In this document: one piece after another, positions 18,646-28,037 of the stretch | Position numbering within the stretch: the stretch's first letter is position 1 | Layout of the letters: each line of letters starts with the position of its first letter | DNA from: Faucicola sp048551375 | GTDB lineage: Bacteria; Pseudomonadota; Gammaproteobacteria; Pseudomonadales; Moraxellaceae | NCBI RefSeq assembly: GCF_048551375.1 | Contig: NZ_JBLYZJ010000012.1 | Coordinates: 3,981-67,980, forward strand | Direction of reading: 5' to 3' | Length of the DNA: 64,000 nucleotides | Notes under the pieces: generated by a model | What the model was told of the DNA's origin: nothing | What the model saw: the letters and a program-made list of their open reading frames with translations, nothing else | The model's database searches: none | Position numbers and translations under genes: made by a program

Positions 18646-19052
18646 AAATGACCTCTGTTATACTAAATTAGTTTGTTTCACTAAAGCGTTTTGTGCCAAA
18701 TCTTTAGTAAAATTTTCTATGACTATACTATCATCAAATTTGAACCTTTGGCATGACTATTTGACAGGTTACAAAAAAATCTACATAGACGTAAATATTA
18801 AGCAATAATTTGATAAAAAATACTAAATAATAATTTATATTGTTTAATATATTTTAAATAAAAATCTAATCCGTTTCAATAATCAACTAACTATAGTTGT
18901 TTAAATTAGCAATTGGACAGTTTTTTAGGGGCGTATGGCATCGCCCAACATTTCAAGGTCTGATTTTTGATTTAATTCACTATATTGTTAGCCAATATAG
19001 TAAAACCTGTTAAAATACCATCCAATGATTTAAAAAAAATTGGAAAATAATC
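18646..19052. other. AT-rich divergent region between dsbA and ubiG
   Basis: No coding frame recognised. It contains a degenerate palindrome of the GGGCGTA family at 18926-18946 and a perfect CTATATTG / CAATATAG hairpin at 18980-19000, about 50 bp ahead of ubiG, which could be an operator. Promoters for both flanking genes must lie here, but none is clear enough to call. Confidence 0.5.
18926..18946. repeat. Degenerate GGGCGTA-family palindrome
   Basis: AGGGGCGTATGGCATCGCCC, a decayed single copy with mismatches in the right arm. Confidence 0.55.
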
Positions 19053-19781
19053 ATGCAAAGCCAAATTCAAAACGTTGACCACCAAGAAATCCAAAAATTC
19101 ACCGACCTTGCCAATGAGTGGTGGGATAAAAATGGGGCATTTGCCACCTTGCACCAAATCAATCCGCTACGCCTAAACTGGATAGAAGAACAGACCATCG
19201 CCCACCAAAATAGCGGTTTGACAGGTAAGAAAGTCCTTGATGTTGGCTGTGGTGGCGGTATCTTGTCGCATAGTATGGCAGGTCGTGGGGCAACGGTGAC
19301 AGGCATTGATATGGGGGAAGCCAATATTGAGGTGGCAAACATTCACGCCAAGCAGACAGGGCAAGCCATTGACTTTGAGTGTGTGGCGGTGGAAGACTTC
19401 GCTAATGCCCATGCAGGTGAGTTTGATGTGGTGACTTGTATGGAAATGCTCGAACACGTACCCGACCCACAATCGATTATTGATGCGTGTTTTAAACTGC
19501 TCAAGCCAAATGGTGTGTTGGTGCTATCGACCATTAACCGTAATCCAAAAGCCTATTTATTTGCGGTTATCGGTGCGGAGTATGTGTTGCGATTATTGCC
19601 AAAAGGCACGCATGATTATGAAAAATTTATCACCCCTGCCGAGCTTGACCGCTTTGCCGAGCGTGGTGGCTTTAAGCGTCAAGATATGATTGGCTTGCAT
19701 TATAATCCGATTACCAAGCACTACTGGCTCGCTCAAAATGTCGATGTCAACTATATGATGGCGGTTTTTAAGTCTGAATAG
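19053..19781 (+). CDS. ubiG: Ubiquinone biosynthesis O-methyltransferase
   Basis: SAM-dependent enzyme that performs both O-methylations in ubiquinone synthesis. 242 residues with family features: FTDLANEWWDKNGAFATLHQINPLR at the N-terminus, the SAM-binding motif VLDVGCGGGILSHSMA near residue 58, and MEMLEHVPDP further on. Followed after nine bases by a MupP-like phosphatase gene and then yciK, the same order as in Pseudomonas. This supports one transcript. Confidence 0.96.
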   Translation: MQSQIQNVDHQEIQKFTDLANEWWDKNGAFATLHQINPLRLNWIEEQTIAHQNSGLTGKKVLDVGCGGGILSHSMAGRGATVTGIDMGEANIEVANIHAKQTGQAIDFECVAVEDFANAHAGEFDVVTCMEMLEHVPDPQSIIDACFKLLKPNGVLVLSTINRNPKAYLFAVIGAEYVLRLLPKGTHDYEKFITPAELDRFAERGGFKRQDMIGLHYNPITKHYWLAQNVDVNYMMAVFKSE

Positions 19782-19790
19782 GATAGAATA

Positions 19791-20516
19791 ATGAATAATA
19801 CAGAAATTAAGGCAGTTTTATTTGACCTTGATGGCACATTGATTGACACCGCCCCAGACTTTATCCGCATTATCAAGGTGATGTGTGCCAAACACAACCA
19901 CCCATGCCCCACCGATGAAGCTATTCGTGAGCAAGTATCCGCAGGGGCGAGGGCGATGGTTAAGCTGATGTTTGGCGAGCTTGCCAATATCGCAGACGAT
20001 GCCCCCCAAGCTGAAAAACAGTTGTTGGCATACCGTCAAGAGTTTTTGGATACTTATGAAGCGGATATTTGCGTGGATAGTCGCTTGTTTGATGGGCTTG
20101 ATGAGTTATTGCTGACACTTGAAAGTAATGGCATTTTGTGGGGGATTGTCACCAACAAGCCACGTTATTTGACTGAGATTTTATTGGATAAACTCAATCT
20201 TACCGAGCGTTGCTCTGTACTGGTTTGCCCAGATGATGTGAAAAACACCAAGCCCGACCCAGAGCCGATGTTTTTGGCAGTGAGCAAGTTAAATGATAAA
20301 TTTGATTTAGACTTGGTTGCCGAAAATTGCGTGTATGTCGGCGACCATATCCGTGATATCCAAGCAGGTAAGTCTGCGAATATGCGGACGATTTTGGCAG
20401 GGTATGGGTATATTCCACCGCAAGACCAACATGATTTAAATAGTTGGGGGGCGGATGTGATTACCCATTCGGTCGAGGAAATGACGGATTATATTCGTGA
20501 TTGGACAGGCGTTTAA
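19791..20516 (+). CDS. HAD phosphatase, MupP-like
   Basis: A 241-residue HAD-superfamily phosphatase. It has motif I DLDGTLIDTAPDF, motif II VTNKPR near residue 120, and motifs III/IV TKPDPEP and VYVGDHIRDIQAG. It is annotated either as phosphoglycolate phosphatase (Gph) or MupP. In pseudomonads the gene between ubiG and yciK is MupP, which dephosphorylates N-acetylmuramate 6-phosphate in cell-wall recycling. The same position here favours MupP, but no other recycling gene is nearby to confirm it. Confidence 0.82.
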   Translation: MNNTEIKAVLFDLDGTLIDTAPDFIRIIKVMCAKHNHPCPTDEAIREQVSAGARAMVKLMFGELANIADDAPQAEKQLLAYRQEFLDTYEADICVDSRLFDGLDELLLTLESNGILWGIVTNKPRYLTEILLDKLNLTERCSVLVCPDDVKNTKPDPEPMFLAVSKLNDKFDLDLVAENCVYVGDHIRDIQAGKSANMRTILAGYGYIPPQDQHDLNSWGADVITHSVEEMTDYIRDWTGV

Positions 20517-20549
20517 ATTAATAAAACTTTGAAAAATTTTGAGGAACAT

Positions 20550-21320
20550 ATGACATTAATGACCCACGATGATATCCGTAACACCGCCCCCACAGCCGAT
20601 TGTCTAAAAGGCAAAAATATCCTTGTCACAGGGGCAGGGGACGGTATTGGCAGAATCGTTGCCTTGACCTATGCCAAATATGGGGCAACCGTGCTACTAC
20701 TCGGCAAAACTGCCAGTAAACTCGAAGCCGTGTATGACGAAATCGAAGCCAATGGCGGTGCAGAGCCAGCCTTGCTACCGATGAACCTAGAAAGTGCCAG
20801 TTACACTGAAATGCAACAACTGGCGATTTTGATTGAGCGAGAAGTGGGGCATCTTGATGGTGTGCTTCACAATGCAGGGATTTTGGGCGTGTTGACACCG
20901 CTTGAGATGTACGACCCCATCATTTTTGACCAAGTGATGAAGGTCAACTTTAACGCTACCTTTATGCTGACCCAAGCGTTATTTCCGCTACTCAAATCGG
21001 CTCAAAGTGGCTCGGTGGTGTTTACCTCAAGTGGCGTGGGTAGTGTGCCTCGTGCGTTTTGGGGAGCGTATGCCTTGTCAAAACTGGCAGTCGAGGGCAT
21101 GAGCGATATTTGGACGCAAGAAACCCAAAAAACCACGGCATTGCGGTTTAATTGCGTCAACCCTGGGGCGACTCGCACCCAAATGCGTGCTAGTGCCTAT
21201 CCGAGTGAAAATCCGAATAGCTTAGTTGCTCCAGAAGATTTGATGAATGCGTATGTTAACTTGATGTGCGATGACGCATCGGGCGTAAAAGGTCAAGTGA
21301 TTGATTTACAGCCTAAATAA
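20550..21320 (+). CDS. yciK: YciK-like SDR oxidoreductase
   Basis: A short-chain dehydrogenase of 256 residues. The cofactor motif VTGAGDGIGR lies near residue 28, followed by NAGILG and the catalytic YALSK near residue 173. The N-terminus carries the family's CLKGKNILVTGA pattern. Start 20550 has GAGGAAC in front; the ATG at 20529 does not. Third gene of the ubiG-phosphatase-yciK unit. The substrate of YciK is not established. Confidence 0.88.
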   Translation: MTLMTHDDIRNTAPTADCLKGKNILVTGAGDGIGRIVALTYAKYGATVLLLGKTASKLEAVYDEIEANGGAEPALLPMNLESASYTEMQQLAILIEREVGHLDGVLHNAGILGVLTPLEMYDPIIFDQVMKVNFNATFMLTQALFPLLKSAQSGSVVFTSSGVGSVPRAFWGAYALSKLAVEGMSDIWTQETQKTTALRFNCVNPGATRTQMRASAYPSENPNSLVAPEDLMNAYVNLMCDDASGVKGQVIDLQPK

Positions 21321-21344
21321 ATTCATAAAATAGGGGTGAATATT

Positions 21345-21367
21345 GGGCGTATGCAATACGCCCCTAC
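21345..21367. repeat. GGGCGTA-family palindrome left of the R-M cassette
   Basis: GGGCGTATGCAATACGCCCCTAC, 14 bases before the methyltransferase stop codon. A bipartite copy lies on the other side of the cassette at 23245-23307. Confidence 0.8.
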
Positions 21368-21380
21368 AATACGATATGTA

Positions 21381-22337
21381 TTAGGTTTCGTTAAGGGCAT
21401 TTTTAATTTGTATTGCAATTCTTTCTATCACTGGGACAACAACGCTATTACCAGCTTGTTTATAAAGTCTTGCATTACTTTGATGATTTGGCAAATTAAA
21501 ATCCCTAGGAAACCCTTGAAAATTAAAGCATTCTCTAGGTGTGAGTTTCCTAATAGTGTCTTTTTTACCTTGCACATTCAGTAAGGGTACATTATGACCC
21601 CCTGTTCCCATATTTGCAGTAAGTGTTGGACAAACCCCACTTTTATTTTCCCTTACATACTGTCTTCGCCATTGGTAGAGCGTATTTGCATGGGTTATAT
21701 CTGAAACCAATTTATCAAAAAATGGTGTTTTTTCTGTGTAATAGAATTGCTTATCAATATTACCTTCATCTTCTAATAATTCAGCAATCGGTTTTTTTAA
21801 CGCTATTTTATTGGGAAATTCAAATTTATCCGCAATAACTTTGTCTTTAAAACAAACGATATAAATACGCTCTCGATTTTGGGGTATGTCCCCATACTCA
21901 CTCGCATTAAGAACTTGATATTTAATATGATATCCTGCATTTTCTATCGATTTTTTAATAATCTCAAAAGTTCTACCTTTGTCGTGACCTACTAGGTTTT
22001 TTACGTTCTCAATAAACATGATTGAAGGTTTTTTTGCTAAAAAAATACGTTCTAACTCAAAAAAAACATCACCCCTCCCTTCATCTTCAAACCCTTTTCT
22101 ATACCCTGCAACAGAAAATGGCTGGCAAGGAAAACCAGCCAGTAAAATATCAAAATCTGGTATCTCTTCAGCTTTAACATCAACAATGCTTCGAGTGTCA
22201 ATAAATGCTTTATGATTCGCCTTAAATGTTTCAGCTGCATAGCTATCGTTCTCATTGGCATAAATAGTTTCAAATCCTGCCTTCTCAAAACCTAAATCTA
22301 TACCACCGACACCAGCAAAAAAAGAAGCACACTTCAT
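21381..22337 (-). CDS. DNA (cytosine-5) methyltransferase
   Basis: Modification enzyme of a type II R-M system, 318 residues, with the ordered C5 motifs. Motif I is FFAGVGGIDLGFEKAGF at the N-terminus, IV FPCQPFS with the catalytic Cys near residue 72, VI ENVKN, VIII QNRERIYIV, IX TPRECFNFQGFP and X KQAGNSVVVPV. The variable target-recognition segment lies between VIII and IX. Because the neighbouring endonuclease resembles Bsp6I, the target may be GCNGC-like; this is inferred from the partner and not readable from the MTase. It is AT-rich relative to flanking core genes and divergent from the endonuclease. Confidence 0.95.
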   Translation of the reverse strand: MKCASFFAGVGGIDLGFEKAGFETIYANENDSYAAETFKANHKAFIDTRSIVDVKAEEIPDFDILLAGFPCQPFSVAGYRKGFEDEGRGDVFFELERIFLAKKPSIMFIENVKNLVGHDKGRTFEIIKKSIENAGYHIKYQVLNASEYGDIPQNRERIYIVCFKDKVIADKFEFPNKIALKKPIAELLEDEGNIDKQFYYTEKTPFFDKLVSDITHANTLYQWRRQYVRENKSGVCPTLTANMGTGGHNVPLLNVQGKKDTIRKLTPRECFNFQGFPRDFNLPNHQSNARLYKQAGNSVVVPVIERIAIQIKNALNET

Positions 22338-22494
22338 AATAAATACCTTACCTAAGATTAGGGATTGATTTTACGCTAATACTTTGTAAAAAGCAGCAAG
22401 TTTTTTATAAAAAATAGTAAATACCAACTATGGTTTGTGTTAGACATAAATAGATAGCAGTATAGTTTGCTTAGAACAGCGAGGGGTGATTTTC
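22338..22494. promoter_or_regulatory. Divergent control region of the R-M cassette
   Basis: 157 bp between the divergent methyltransferase and HTH-endonuclease genes. Both promoters, and any operator bound by the HTH part of the endonuclease, should be here. I could not identify a convincing pair of C-boxes by eye. GAGGGG at 22481-22486 is the ribosome-binding site of the endonuclease. Confidence 0.4.
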
Positions 22495-23199
22495 ATGCAA
22501 CAAGAATTTGGCAAAGATATACGCAAAATTAGACACCAATTGGGCTTAACACAAGCTCAATTAGCAGAGAAAATGGGTATATCTGATAATTATGTTGGTG
22601 ATATTGAAAACAATAGAAAAAACATGAGTTTAGCTATGTTTTTGTTACTTGCTAAAGGCTTGGATTATGCCCCTCCTGCTTTATTAAATAGACTACTTAC
22701 AGTTGAAGAGGAACAAGAAATTATGGTTGTAGATTTTGAAATCATCAAGCAAGCTTACCAAAATTGGAAAGCATTAAACTTAATTATTGGGCAAGATATG
22801 GCTAGTCGGAAAGTTAATTTTCCAGAAGCTTTGTCAGAGAATATAGCGTGTACTGCACTGGGTTTAACTAGAAATATGACAGGTGTAACAGGTGATGCAA
22901 CAGATGAGAATGGGAATTTAATAGAAATCAAAGCAAGTGCTAATTTTAATAGTGATTTGAGTTCTTTTAGCCCAAATACTCATTTTGATAGATTGATTTT
23001 TGTAAGGCTTAATCTTGATACAGACCAAGCTTATATCTATGATTTAGGTTTAAATGGACAGCAGTTTGGTGGGTTACAGGTAAATAGTAACCAATTAGTT
23101 AGTGACCACCAAAGGCAAGGTCGAAGACCTAGATTATCTTTGATTAAATATATTGATAATCACCAAATTCCACCAGTTACGATTGTTAACTTGGCATAA
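22495..23199 (+). CDS. HTH controller-restriction endonuclease fusion (Bsp6I-like)
   Basis: A 234-residue protein in two parts. Residues 1-70 form an XRE helix-turn-helix (FGKDIRKIRHQLGLTQAQLA, EKMGISDNYVGDIENNRKNM), like the C proteins that regulate R-M systems. Residues 80-234 resemble the Bsp6I endonuclease family, with FPEALSENIACTALGL and a PD-(D/E)xK-like site: D134 in TGDATDENG, then E144-I-K146 in LIEIKAS, followed by FNSDLSSFSPNTHFDRL. It probably cuts DNA and also controls its own expression; the latter is inferred. The ATG at 22495 is favoured, with GAGGGG eight bases upstream; a GTG at 22486 is possible. Confidence 0.82.
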   Translation: MQQEFGKDIRKIRHQLGLTQAQLAEKMGISDNYVGDIENNRKNMSLAMFLLLAKGLDYAPPALLNRLLTVEEEQEIMVVDFEIIKQAYQNWKALNLIIGQDMASRKVNFPEALSENIACTALGLTRNMTGVTGDATDENGNLIEIKASANFNSDLSSFSPNTHFDRLIFVRLNLDTDQAYIYDLGLNGQQFGGLQVNSNQLVSDHQRQGRRPRLSLIKYIDNHQIPPVTIVNLA

Positions 23200-23244
23200 A
23201 TATACTTTTAAAACGTAATACAAAACCCAAAATGTAAAGCCATA

Positions 23245-23307
23245 AGGGCGTAATGCTTATGCCCTGTTGGAAATTTGAAATATTGGGCTTATTCAATAAG
23301 CCCCTAC
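23245..23307. repeat. Bipartite palindromic repeat right of the R-M cassette
   Basis: AGGGCGTAATGCTTATGCCC (23245-23264), a short spacer, then GGGCTTATTCAATAAGCCCCTAC (23285-23307). Same family as the palindromes elsewhere in the window. Confidence 0.8.
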
Positions 23308-23345
23308 TAAACTACATTAAGTCTAATTTTAACGACTAGAAAATA

Positions 23346-24239
23346 TCAGCCAAACTGCCGTTTCATAAATTTGACCGTTTCATCTTTGGCTTTTTTCACC
23401 GCTAATTTACGATTGTTACCAATTAACAATTTGATTTGCCAAAACTTTTCTTGATATAGCGTAATCGCTGAGGTGCGGTACATCGCATTGACAATGCGTT
23501 TACTTGCCAATACCGCATCAGGCGAACGGCTCACCAACTCAGCAACTAACGCCTTAGCATCATCCATAGGCGTGTCGGACACATAAGAAATAACCCCATA
23601 ATCCAACGCCTGCTTACCATCAAACATCCGAGCCGTCATAGCCAATTCTTTCACCACATCGGTTTTTAGCTGTCCAAACGCCGATTGGGTCAAGCCCATA
23701 TCCGCCACCAAGCCCCATTTACTCTCCATGATGGCAAATTGACAATCCGCAGTCGCAAACCGAATATCGCTCGCCAATGCCAACTGTAACCCTGCCCCCA
23801 AGCAATGCCCATGCAATACGCTAACGACAGGTATTGGTAATTCACGCCATGCCAAGCACACCTTTTGGAATTTACTTTGACAAGGTTTGATAAGCTCCCA
23901 AGCGACTTTTTTGAGGTTTTTGGCATTGTTTAAATCCGCCAAATCAATCCCAGTCGAGAAGCTTTTGCCTTCCCCTGCCAAAATCACCGCACGCACGTCC
24001 GTCCAAGTCGCAAGCGTGGTTGCCAAGGCAATCAGTTTATCCATCATCACAAAGCTTAACGCATTGCGTTTATCAGTACGAGTGAGCCAAATGATAAGGC
24101 TATCGTGGTCGGTGGCTTCGATACGCACTTCTGGGGCAAGGGTGGCGTTCAAAGTTTCGATACGCTCGCTTAGTGGTTTGGTGGTTTGGGATTTTTGAAT
24201 ACGCTGAGAAAGTAGTGTGGGCAGAGGTAGGGCAATCAT
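23346..24239 (-). CDS. Enoyl-CoA hydratase/isomerase (crotonase) family protein
   Basis: A 297-residue crotonase-fold enzyme. It has the oxyanion-hole motifs AVILAGEGKSFSTGIDLADL near residue 88 and LHGHCLGAGLQLALASDIRFA near residue 140. The second acidic residue is in ESKWGLVADMG. The N-terminus is extended by about 35 residues compared with typical hydratases. The family acts on CoA thioesters (hydration, isomerisation); the substrate here cannot be told. It stands alone. Confidence 0.85.
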   Translation of the reverse strand: MIALPLPTLLSQRIQKSQTTKPLSERIETLNATLAPEVRIEATDHDSLIIWLTRTDKRNALSFVMMDKLIALATTLATWTDVRAVILAGEGKSFSTGIDLADLNNAKNLKKVAWELIKPCQSKFQKVCLAWRELPIPVVSVLHGHCLGAGLQLALASDIRFATADCQFAIMESKWGLVADMGLTQSAFGQLKTDVVKELAMTARMFDGKQALDYGVISYVSDTPMDDAKALVAELVSRSPDAVLASKRIVNAMYRTSAITLYQEKFWQIKLLIGNNRKLAVKKAKDETVKFMKRQFG

Positions 24240-24330
24240 GATTTATCCTAAAATATGATGGTACATTGCTTTTACTTTAGCGGTTTTTGTGGGCTTCGGC
24301 AAGCGACAAGGATTTACCGCTAAGTTTTAC

Positions 24331-27300
24331 CTAAATCATTTTCCACGCCATGTCATTTTCTTTGAGTTGGGCGTATTTTAGGGCTGGGAATTGCGATAAA
24401 TCCGCCTGTTGTAGTTGGGTCAACGCCTCAACCAACGCCTCATAATACGGGGTGAGCATGGCAAATTGGGCAGGCGAGTGGTTATCCACATTTAATAAAC
24501 ACTTATCCTCAAAATTTTGACTGGCGTGGCGAAGCTGTGGTACGCCTGTATAGCGACTTGCCCCCAAAATCCGATGAGCCACATGAGCCAATTCTTTGCG
24601 GTCTTGGGCTTGCCATGCTTTAGCAAGGTCTTGCTGTTCTTGCTCCACCGATTCAATCATCAAGGTAATCAAATTCACCGCTAGGTCGGTTTTGCCTGCG
24701 ACACGATTGACCGCATCTTGCCAGTCAATCACAGCTAAAGTGGGTTGTTCGAGCGGTTTTTTATCATAACCAATTGTCATCACAGGGTTATCTGTGTGGC
24801 TGGTCGAGTGTTTTAGTGAGTCTTTGGGTTCAGCATAGCGTCTTTCAACCATATTTTCAGCGGTTTTATCCAGTGGCGTTTGTTCTAGTCCCCTGTTATC
24901 TTGCTCCCTGCTTTCTAGCTCCCTGTTTTCTGACCCTCTATTTTCCAGTTCGGTGGTTTGCCATAGCGGACGTTCTGAGTCGCTGATAAGCCCTTGTTTG
25001 CCCAGCCAACGTTGTAAAATTTGCAGTAGTTGTGGTTGGCTAATTGGTTTACCAACATAGTCATCAATGCCAGAGGCAAGCAAATTATCACGTTCATCCG
25101 ACAGGCTGTGGGCGGTGAGGGCGATGATGGGTAGGTGTTTGCGACCTTGCCCTGTTTCGATTTGGCGGATTTGGCGAGAGGCTTCACTACCAGACATGCG
25201 AGGCATTTGAATATCCATAAAAATCAAATCCACCGCCCATTCACTAAACGGCTGTTTTTGGGTGATGTAGTCAATCGCCTCAAAGCCACTGTTGACCTTC
25301 ACCACCTCAATGCCAAGTTCGGCAAGCAAGGCTTCAAGTACCAATAAATTGGGCAAATGGTCATCGACTGCCAACACTCGAAAACCGTGCCATTTTGGTA
25401 AATTCGGCAAGGCTTGATTTTGGGCGTTGCTGTCCAACAATTGATACAGTTGTCGGCGGCCAAGCGGTTGGTACAGGGCAAGGGCTTGATAACGGCTTAA
25501 CAAAGTCGGTTCTAAATCCACTTGATAGCTAAATAATGCCAATTTGCCTGCGTAATGCAGTCGCACCTGTTTGAGTAGGGATGTGGTATCTTCGGCAGTG
25601 CCATTATCGACTATCACCCAATCCCAACGATTGCCCATTTCTTTAAGCGATTCCAACAACCCTGCCAAAGTGCTGGCGGTACTAATCGCAATCGGCAAGG
25701 TATTTAGACTGCCTTTTAACACTTGCAAACTGGCAGTATGGGCTATCCATACCAATATTTTTAGCGGATTTTCTCGACTGGCAAGATGACTTTGATTGAC
25801 CAACAACGTGGGCGGTTGCCAAATCGGACTGGCGGTCAGAAGTCGTTGTTGCTCTTGGTCGGTCAACTGCATCGGCAGGGTAAACCAAAAGGTCGTGCCT
25901 TTGAGTTTGGGGTGGGTGGTGGTGGTATCGAGGGCAGGGTCGTTATTATTGTCAAAAAAGCCAATCTTGCCACCCATCAAAAAGGTCAATTGTTTGGAAA
26001 TCACCAAGCCCAACCCTGTACCGCCATACTGACGAGTAATCGAGGGGTCGCCTTGCGAAAAACTTTGGAACAGCACCTTTTGGTGTTCTGGCTCAATGCC
26101 TTTGCCTGTGTCTTTCACCGCAATCGCAATCAAATCTTCGCTGTCTTCATCAAGGCTGACACGCACCACCACTTCGCCATCATCGGTAAATTTGATGGCA
26201 TTATTTACCAAATTGGTCAACACCTGTTTGACACGCAACGCATCACCGAGCAACATTCTTGGCACATCATCATAAAAAAACACCGCCAAGCGTAAGCCCT
26301 TTTCAGCCGCCAAGGGTGACAACATATCCACCACATCATAAATGGTGGCGTATAGGTCAAATTCGTGTTTATCCAGTACCAATTTGCCTGCTTCAATTTT
26401 AGAAAAATCTAACACATCATTAACAAGGGCTAATAAATGGGCGGAAGATTTGCGAATGGTTTGTACATACAAATCTTGCTCATCACTCAAACCGCCATGC
26501 CGTGCCAATAGGTTGATAAAGCCGTCAATGCTATTGAGTGGTGTGCGTAATTCATGGCTGATATTGGCTAAAAATGCCGATTTGGTCTGACTGGCGGACA
26601 CGGCGGCATCACGAGCGTTACGAATGGAAATATTTTGCATTTCCATCTCGTCAAAGGCGAGGCGTAAATCGTCTTCGGTCTGTTCGGCATGGTTTTTTAA
26701 GCCTTGAAAGCTGGTGTGCAACCGCCGTAACGTTTTGACCAAATCCTGCTGTAACTGGTTTAGCTCACCACTCGAATCAATGGTCATGGGTTTGTATAAA
26801 TTATTGGCATTGGTGCGTTGGAGGTGCAATCGCATTTCATAAATTGGGGCAATCCAACGTCTGGCATACACATTGATGGTCAATAACAATAATAAAATCG
26901 TCAACAGCCCAGTAATTGCCAATGCCAACAACACTTGATAACGAGCAATGCGTAACGGCTCATTGTCCAAATTCACCACCAACCATAAGGGCGACAGCTC
27001 ACTGGCATTCATGGTAGCGTTGGTCGGTGAGCGTGGCGAAGGCGGTAAGGGTGAGGGTAACGTTGAGTTAAACCCCTGTTTTTTATCATCCAACTTTTTG
27101 CCATACAGCGTACCTGCACTGCTACTAAACAGGCTGTGTTGTTGCTGTTCCAACTGTTTGAGTAACGGCAACTGGGTCAAAATAGGCGAATTGGGGTGGG
27201 TGGCGGTGGTTTGATTGGGGTCAAATAAATTGCCATAACTCACCAAAATCTGATTGTTTTCATTGACAATCGCCATGCCAAGTAAATGTTCGTCATGGAT

Positions 27301-27654
27301 ACTGTTTTGCAAATTGGCTTGTAATGAGGCTTGTAAATTGGCAAGCTCAACGGCAGTCAACGGAGCGGTTTTATTGGCAGAATTTTTGGCTAAGGTGGCG
27401 GAGGAATTAGCAAGTGTGGGCGTGGCAAAACTGGCATTTAACTGATGAAGGCTGTCTTGCATCGAATGGCTTAACAACTGATAATGATTAAGCAAATTAT
27501 CCGCATTGGCTTGTTGTAAAGTGCGAGCCGCTCGGCTGGTATCCGACAGCACCAACACACCACCCACGATAGCAAGCACCGAAATCGGCAAAAACACCAA
27601 TAAAATCAACTGCCCATAAGCGGTCGAAAAGTCGAGTCGAAAGCGTTTTGCCAC
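24331..27654 (-). CDS. GacS/BarA-like hybrid sensor histidine kinase
   Basis: An 1107-residue tripartite hybrid kinase. TM1 is near residues 14-36 and a periplasmic domain follows. TM2 is near 239-261, followed by a HAMP region. The HisKA phospho-acceptor His367 is in NISHELRTPLNS. The HATPase domain has NLVNNAIKFTDDG and TGKGIEPEH. Next come a degenerate receiver, a true receiver (VDDHLPNLLVLEALL, FMDIQMPRMSG), and a C-terminal HPt domain (VAHRILGASRYTG). This order is that of GacS/BarA, which signals to GacA/UvrY and the Csr/Rsm small RNAs. The partner regulator is not in the window, so the name is by domain order only. Confidence 0.88.
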   Translation of the reverse strand: MAKRFRLDFSTAYGQLILLVFLPISVLAIVGGVLVLSDTSRAARTLQQANADNLLNHYQLLSHSMQDSLHQLNASFATPTLANSSATLAKNSANKTAPLTAVELANLQASLQANLQNSIHDEHLLGMAIVNENNQILVSYGNLFDPNQTTATHPNSPILTQLPLLKQLEQQQHSLFSSSAGTLYGKKLDDKKQGFNSTLPSPLPPSPRSPTNATMNASELSPLWLVVNLDNEPLRIARYQVLLALAITGLLTILLLLLTINVYARRWIAPIYEMRLHLQRTNANNLYKPMTIDSSGELNQLQQDLVKTLRRLHTSFQGLKNHAEQTEDDLRLAFDEMEMQNISIRNARDAAVSASQTKSAFLANISHELRTPLNSIDGFINLLARHGGLSDEQDLYVQTIRKSSAHLLALVNDVLDFSKIEAGKLVLDKHEFDLYATIYDVVDMLSPLAAEKGLRLAVFFYDDVPRMLLGDALRVKQVLTNLVNNAIKFTDDGEVVVRVSLDEDSEDLIAIAVKDTGKGIEPEHQKVLFQSFSQGDPSITRQYGGTGLGLVISKQLTFLMGGKIGFFDNNNDPALDTTTTHPKLKGTTFWFTLPMQLTDQEQQRLLTASPIWQPPTLLVNQSHLASRENPLKILVWIAHTASLQVLKGSLNTLPIAISTASTLAGLLESLKEMGNRWDWVIVDNGTAEDTTSLLKQVRLHYAGKLALFSYQVDLEPTLLSRYQALALYQPLGRRQLYQLLDSNAQNQALPNLPKWHGFRVLAVDDHLPNLLVLEALLAELGIEVVKVNSGFEAIDYITQKQPFSEWAVDLIFMDIQMPRMSGSEASRQIRQIETGQGRKHLPIIALTAHSLSDERDNLLASGIDDYVGKPISQPQLLQILQRWLGKQGLISDSERPLWQTTELENRGSENRELESREQDNRGLEQTPLDKTAENMVERRYAEPKDSLKHSTSHTDNPVMTIGYDKKPLEQPTLAVIDWQDAVNRVAGKTDLAVNLITLMIESVEQEQQDLAKAWQAQDRKELAHVAHRILGASRYTGVPQLRHASQNFEDKCLLNVDNHSPAQFAMLTPYYEALVEALTQLQQADLSQFPALKYAQLKENDMAWKMI

Positions 27655-27710
27655 CGTGTGATGCCTTTATTCAGTGTTACCAGTTAAATAAAATGATAAA
27701 AACCGTTGGT

Positions 27711-27760
27711 ACTGAGCTTGTCGAAGTATAACGGTTTTCCGCCACTTCGACAGGCTCAGT
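27711..27760. repeat. Imperfect inverted repeat ACTGAGCTTGTCGAAGT
   Basis: ACTGAGCTTGTCGAAGT at 27711-27727 and its reverse complement, with one mismatch, at 27744-27760. They are surrounded by copies of AACCGTT / AACGG. A repeat-type intergenic palindrome unrelated to the GGGCGTA family. Confidence 0.75.
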
Positions 27761-27941
27761 GTGAACGGAAAACCTTAGATAGTTTTGTCAAGTTTAGCTA
27801 TTTTATCGCCTTGTGCCAATACATACAACTGCTCATCCATTTAACGGTTTTACCACGCAAGGGATGAGAAGTTTTGTTAAAATAATGCCAAAAGACAATC
27901 ACGTTAATAGATGAAATACCGTTTCCAAGCAAGTTGGTAGG

Positions 27942-28001
27942 GTAGGGGCTTATTGCATAAGCCCTTTATCAATCAATTGGGCGTATTCAATACGCCCCTA
28001 C
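27942..28001. repeat. Bipartite GTAGGGGC...GCCCCTAC palindromic repeat
   Basis: GTAGGGGCTTATTGCATAAGCCC (27942-27964) and GGGCGTATTCAATACGCCCCTAC (27979-28001) face each other across 14 bases. The outer ends GTAGGGGC and GCCCCTAC are perfect inverted repeats, giving a 60-bp unit made of two hairpins. It lies 36 bases before cysM. Confidence 0.85.
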
Positions 28002-28037
28002 CATGTTGGATTTGGTATTCATACCCAAGGAATCCCC

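Noticed and set aside
25786..26295. 169-codon frame opposite the hybrid kinase gene
   Set aside because: It lies entirely within the kinase ATPase region on the other strand and has no family features.
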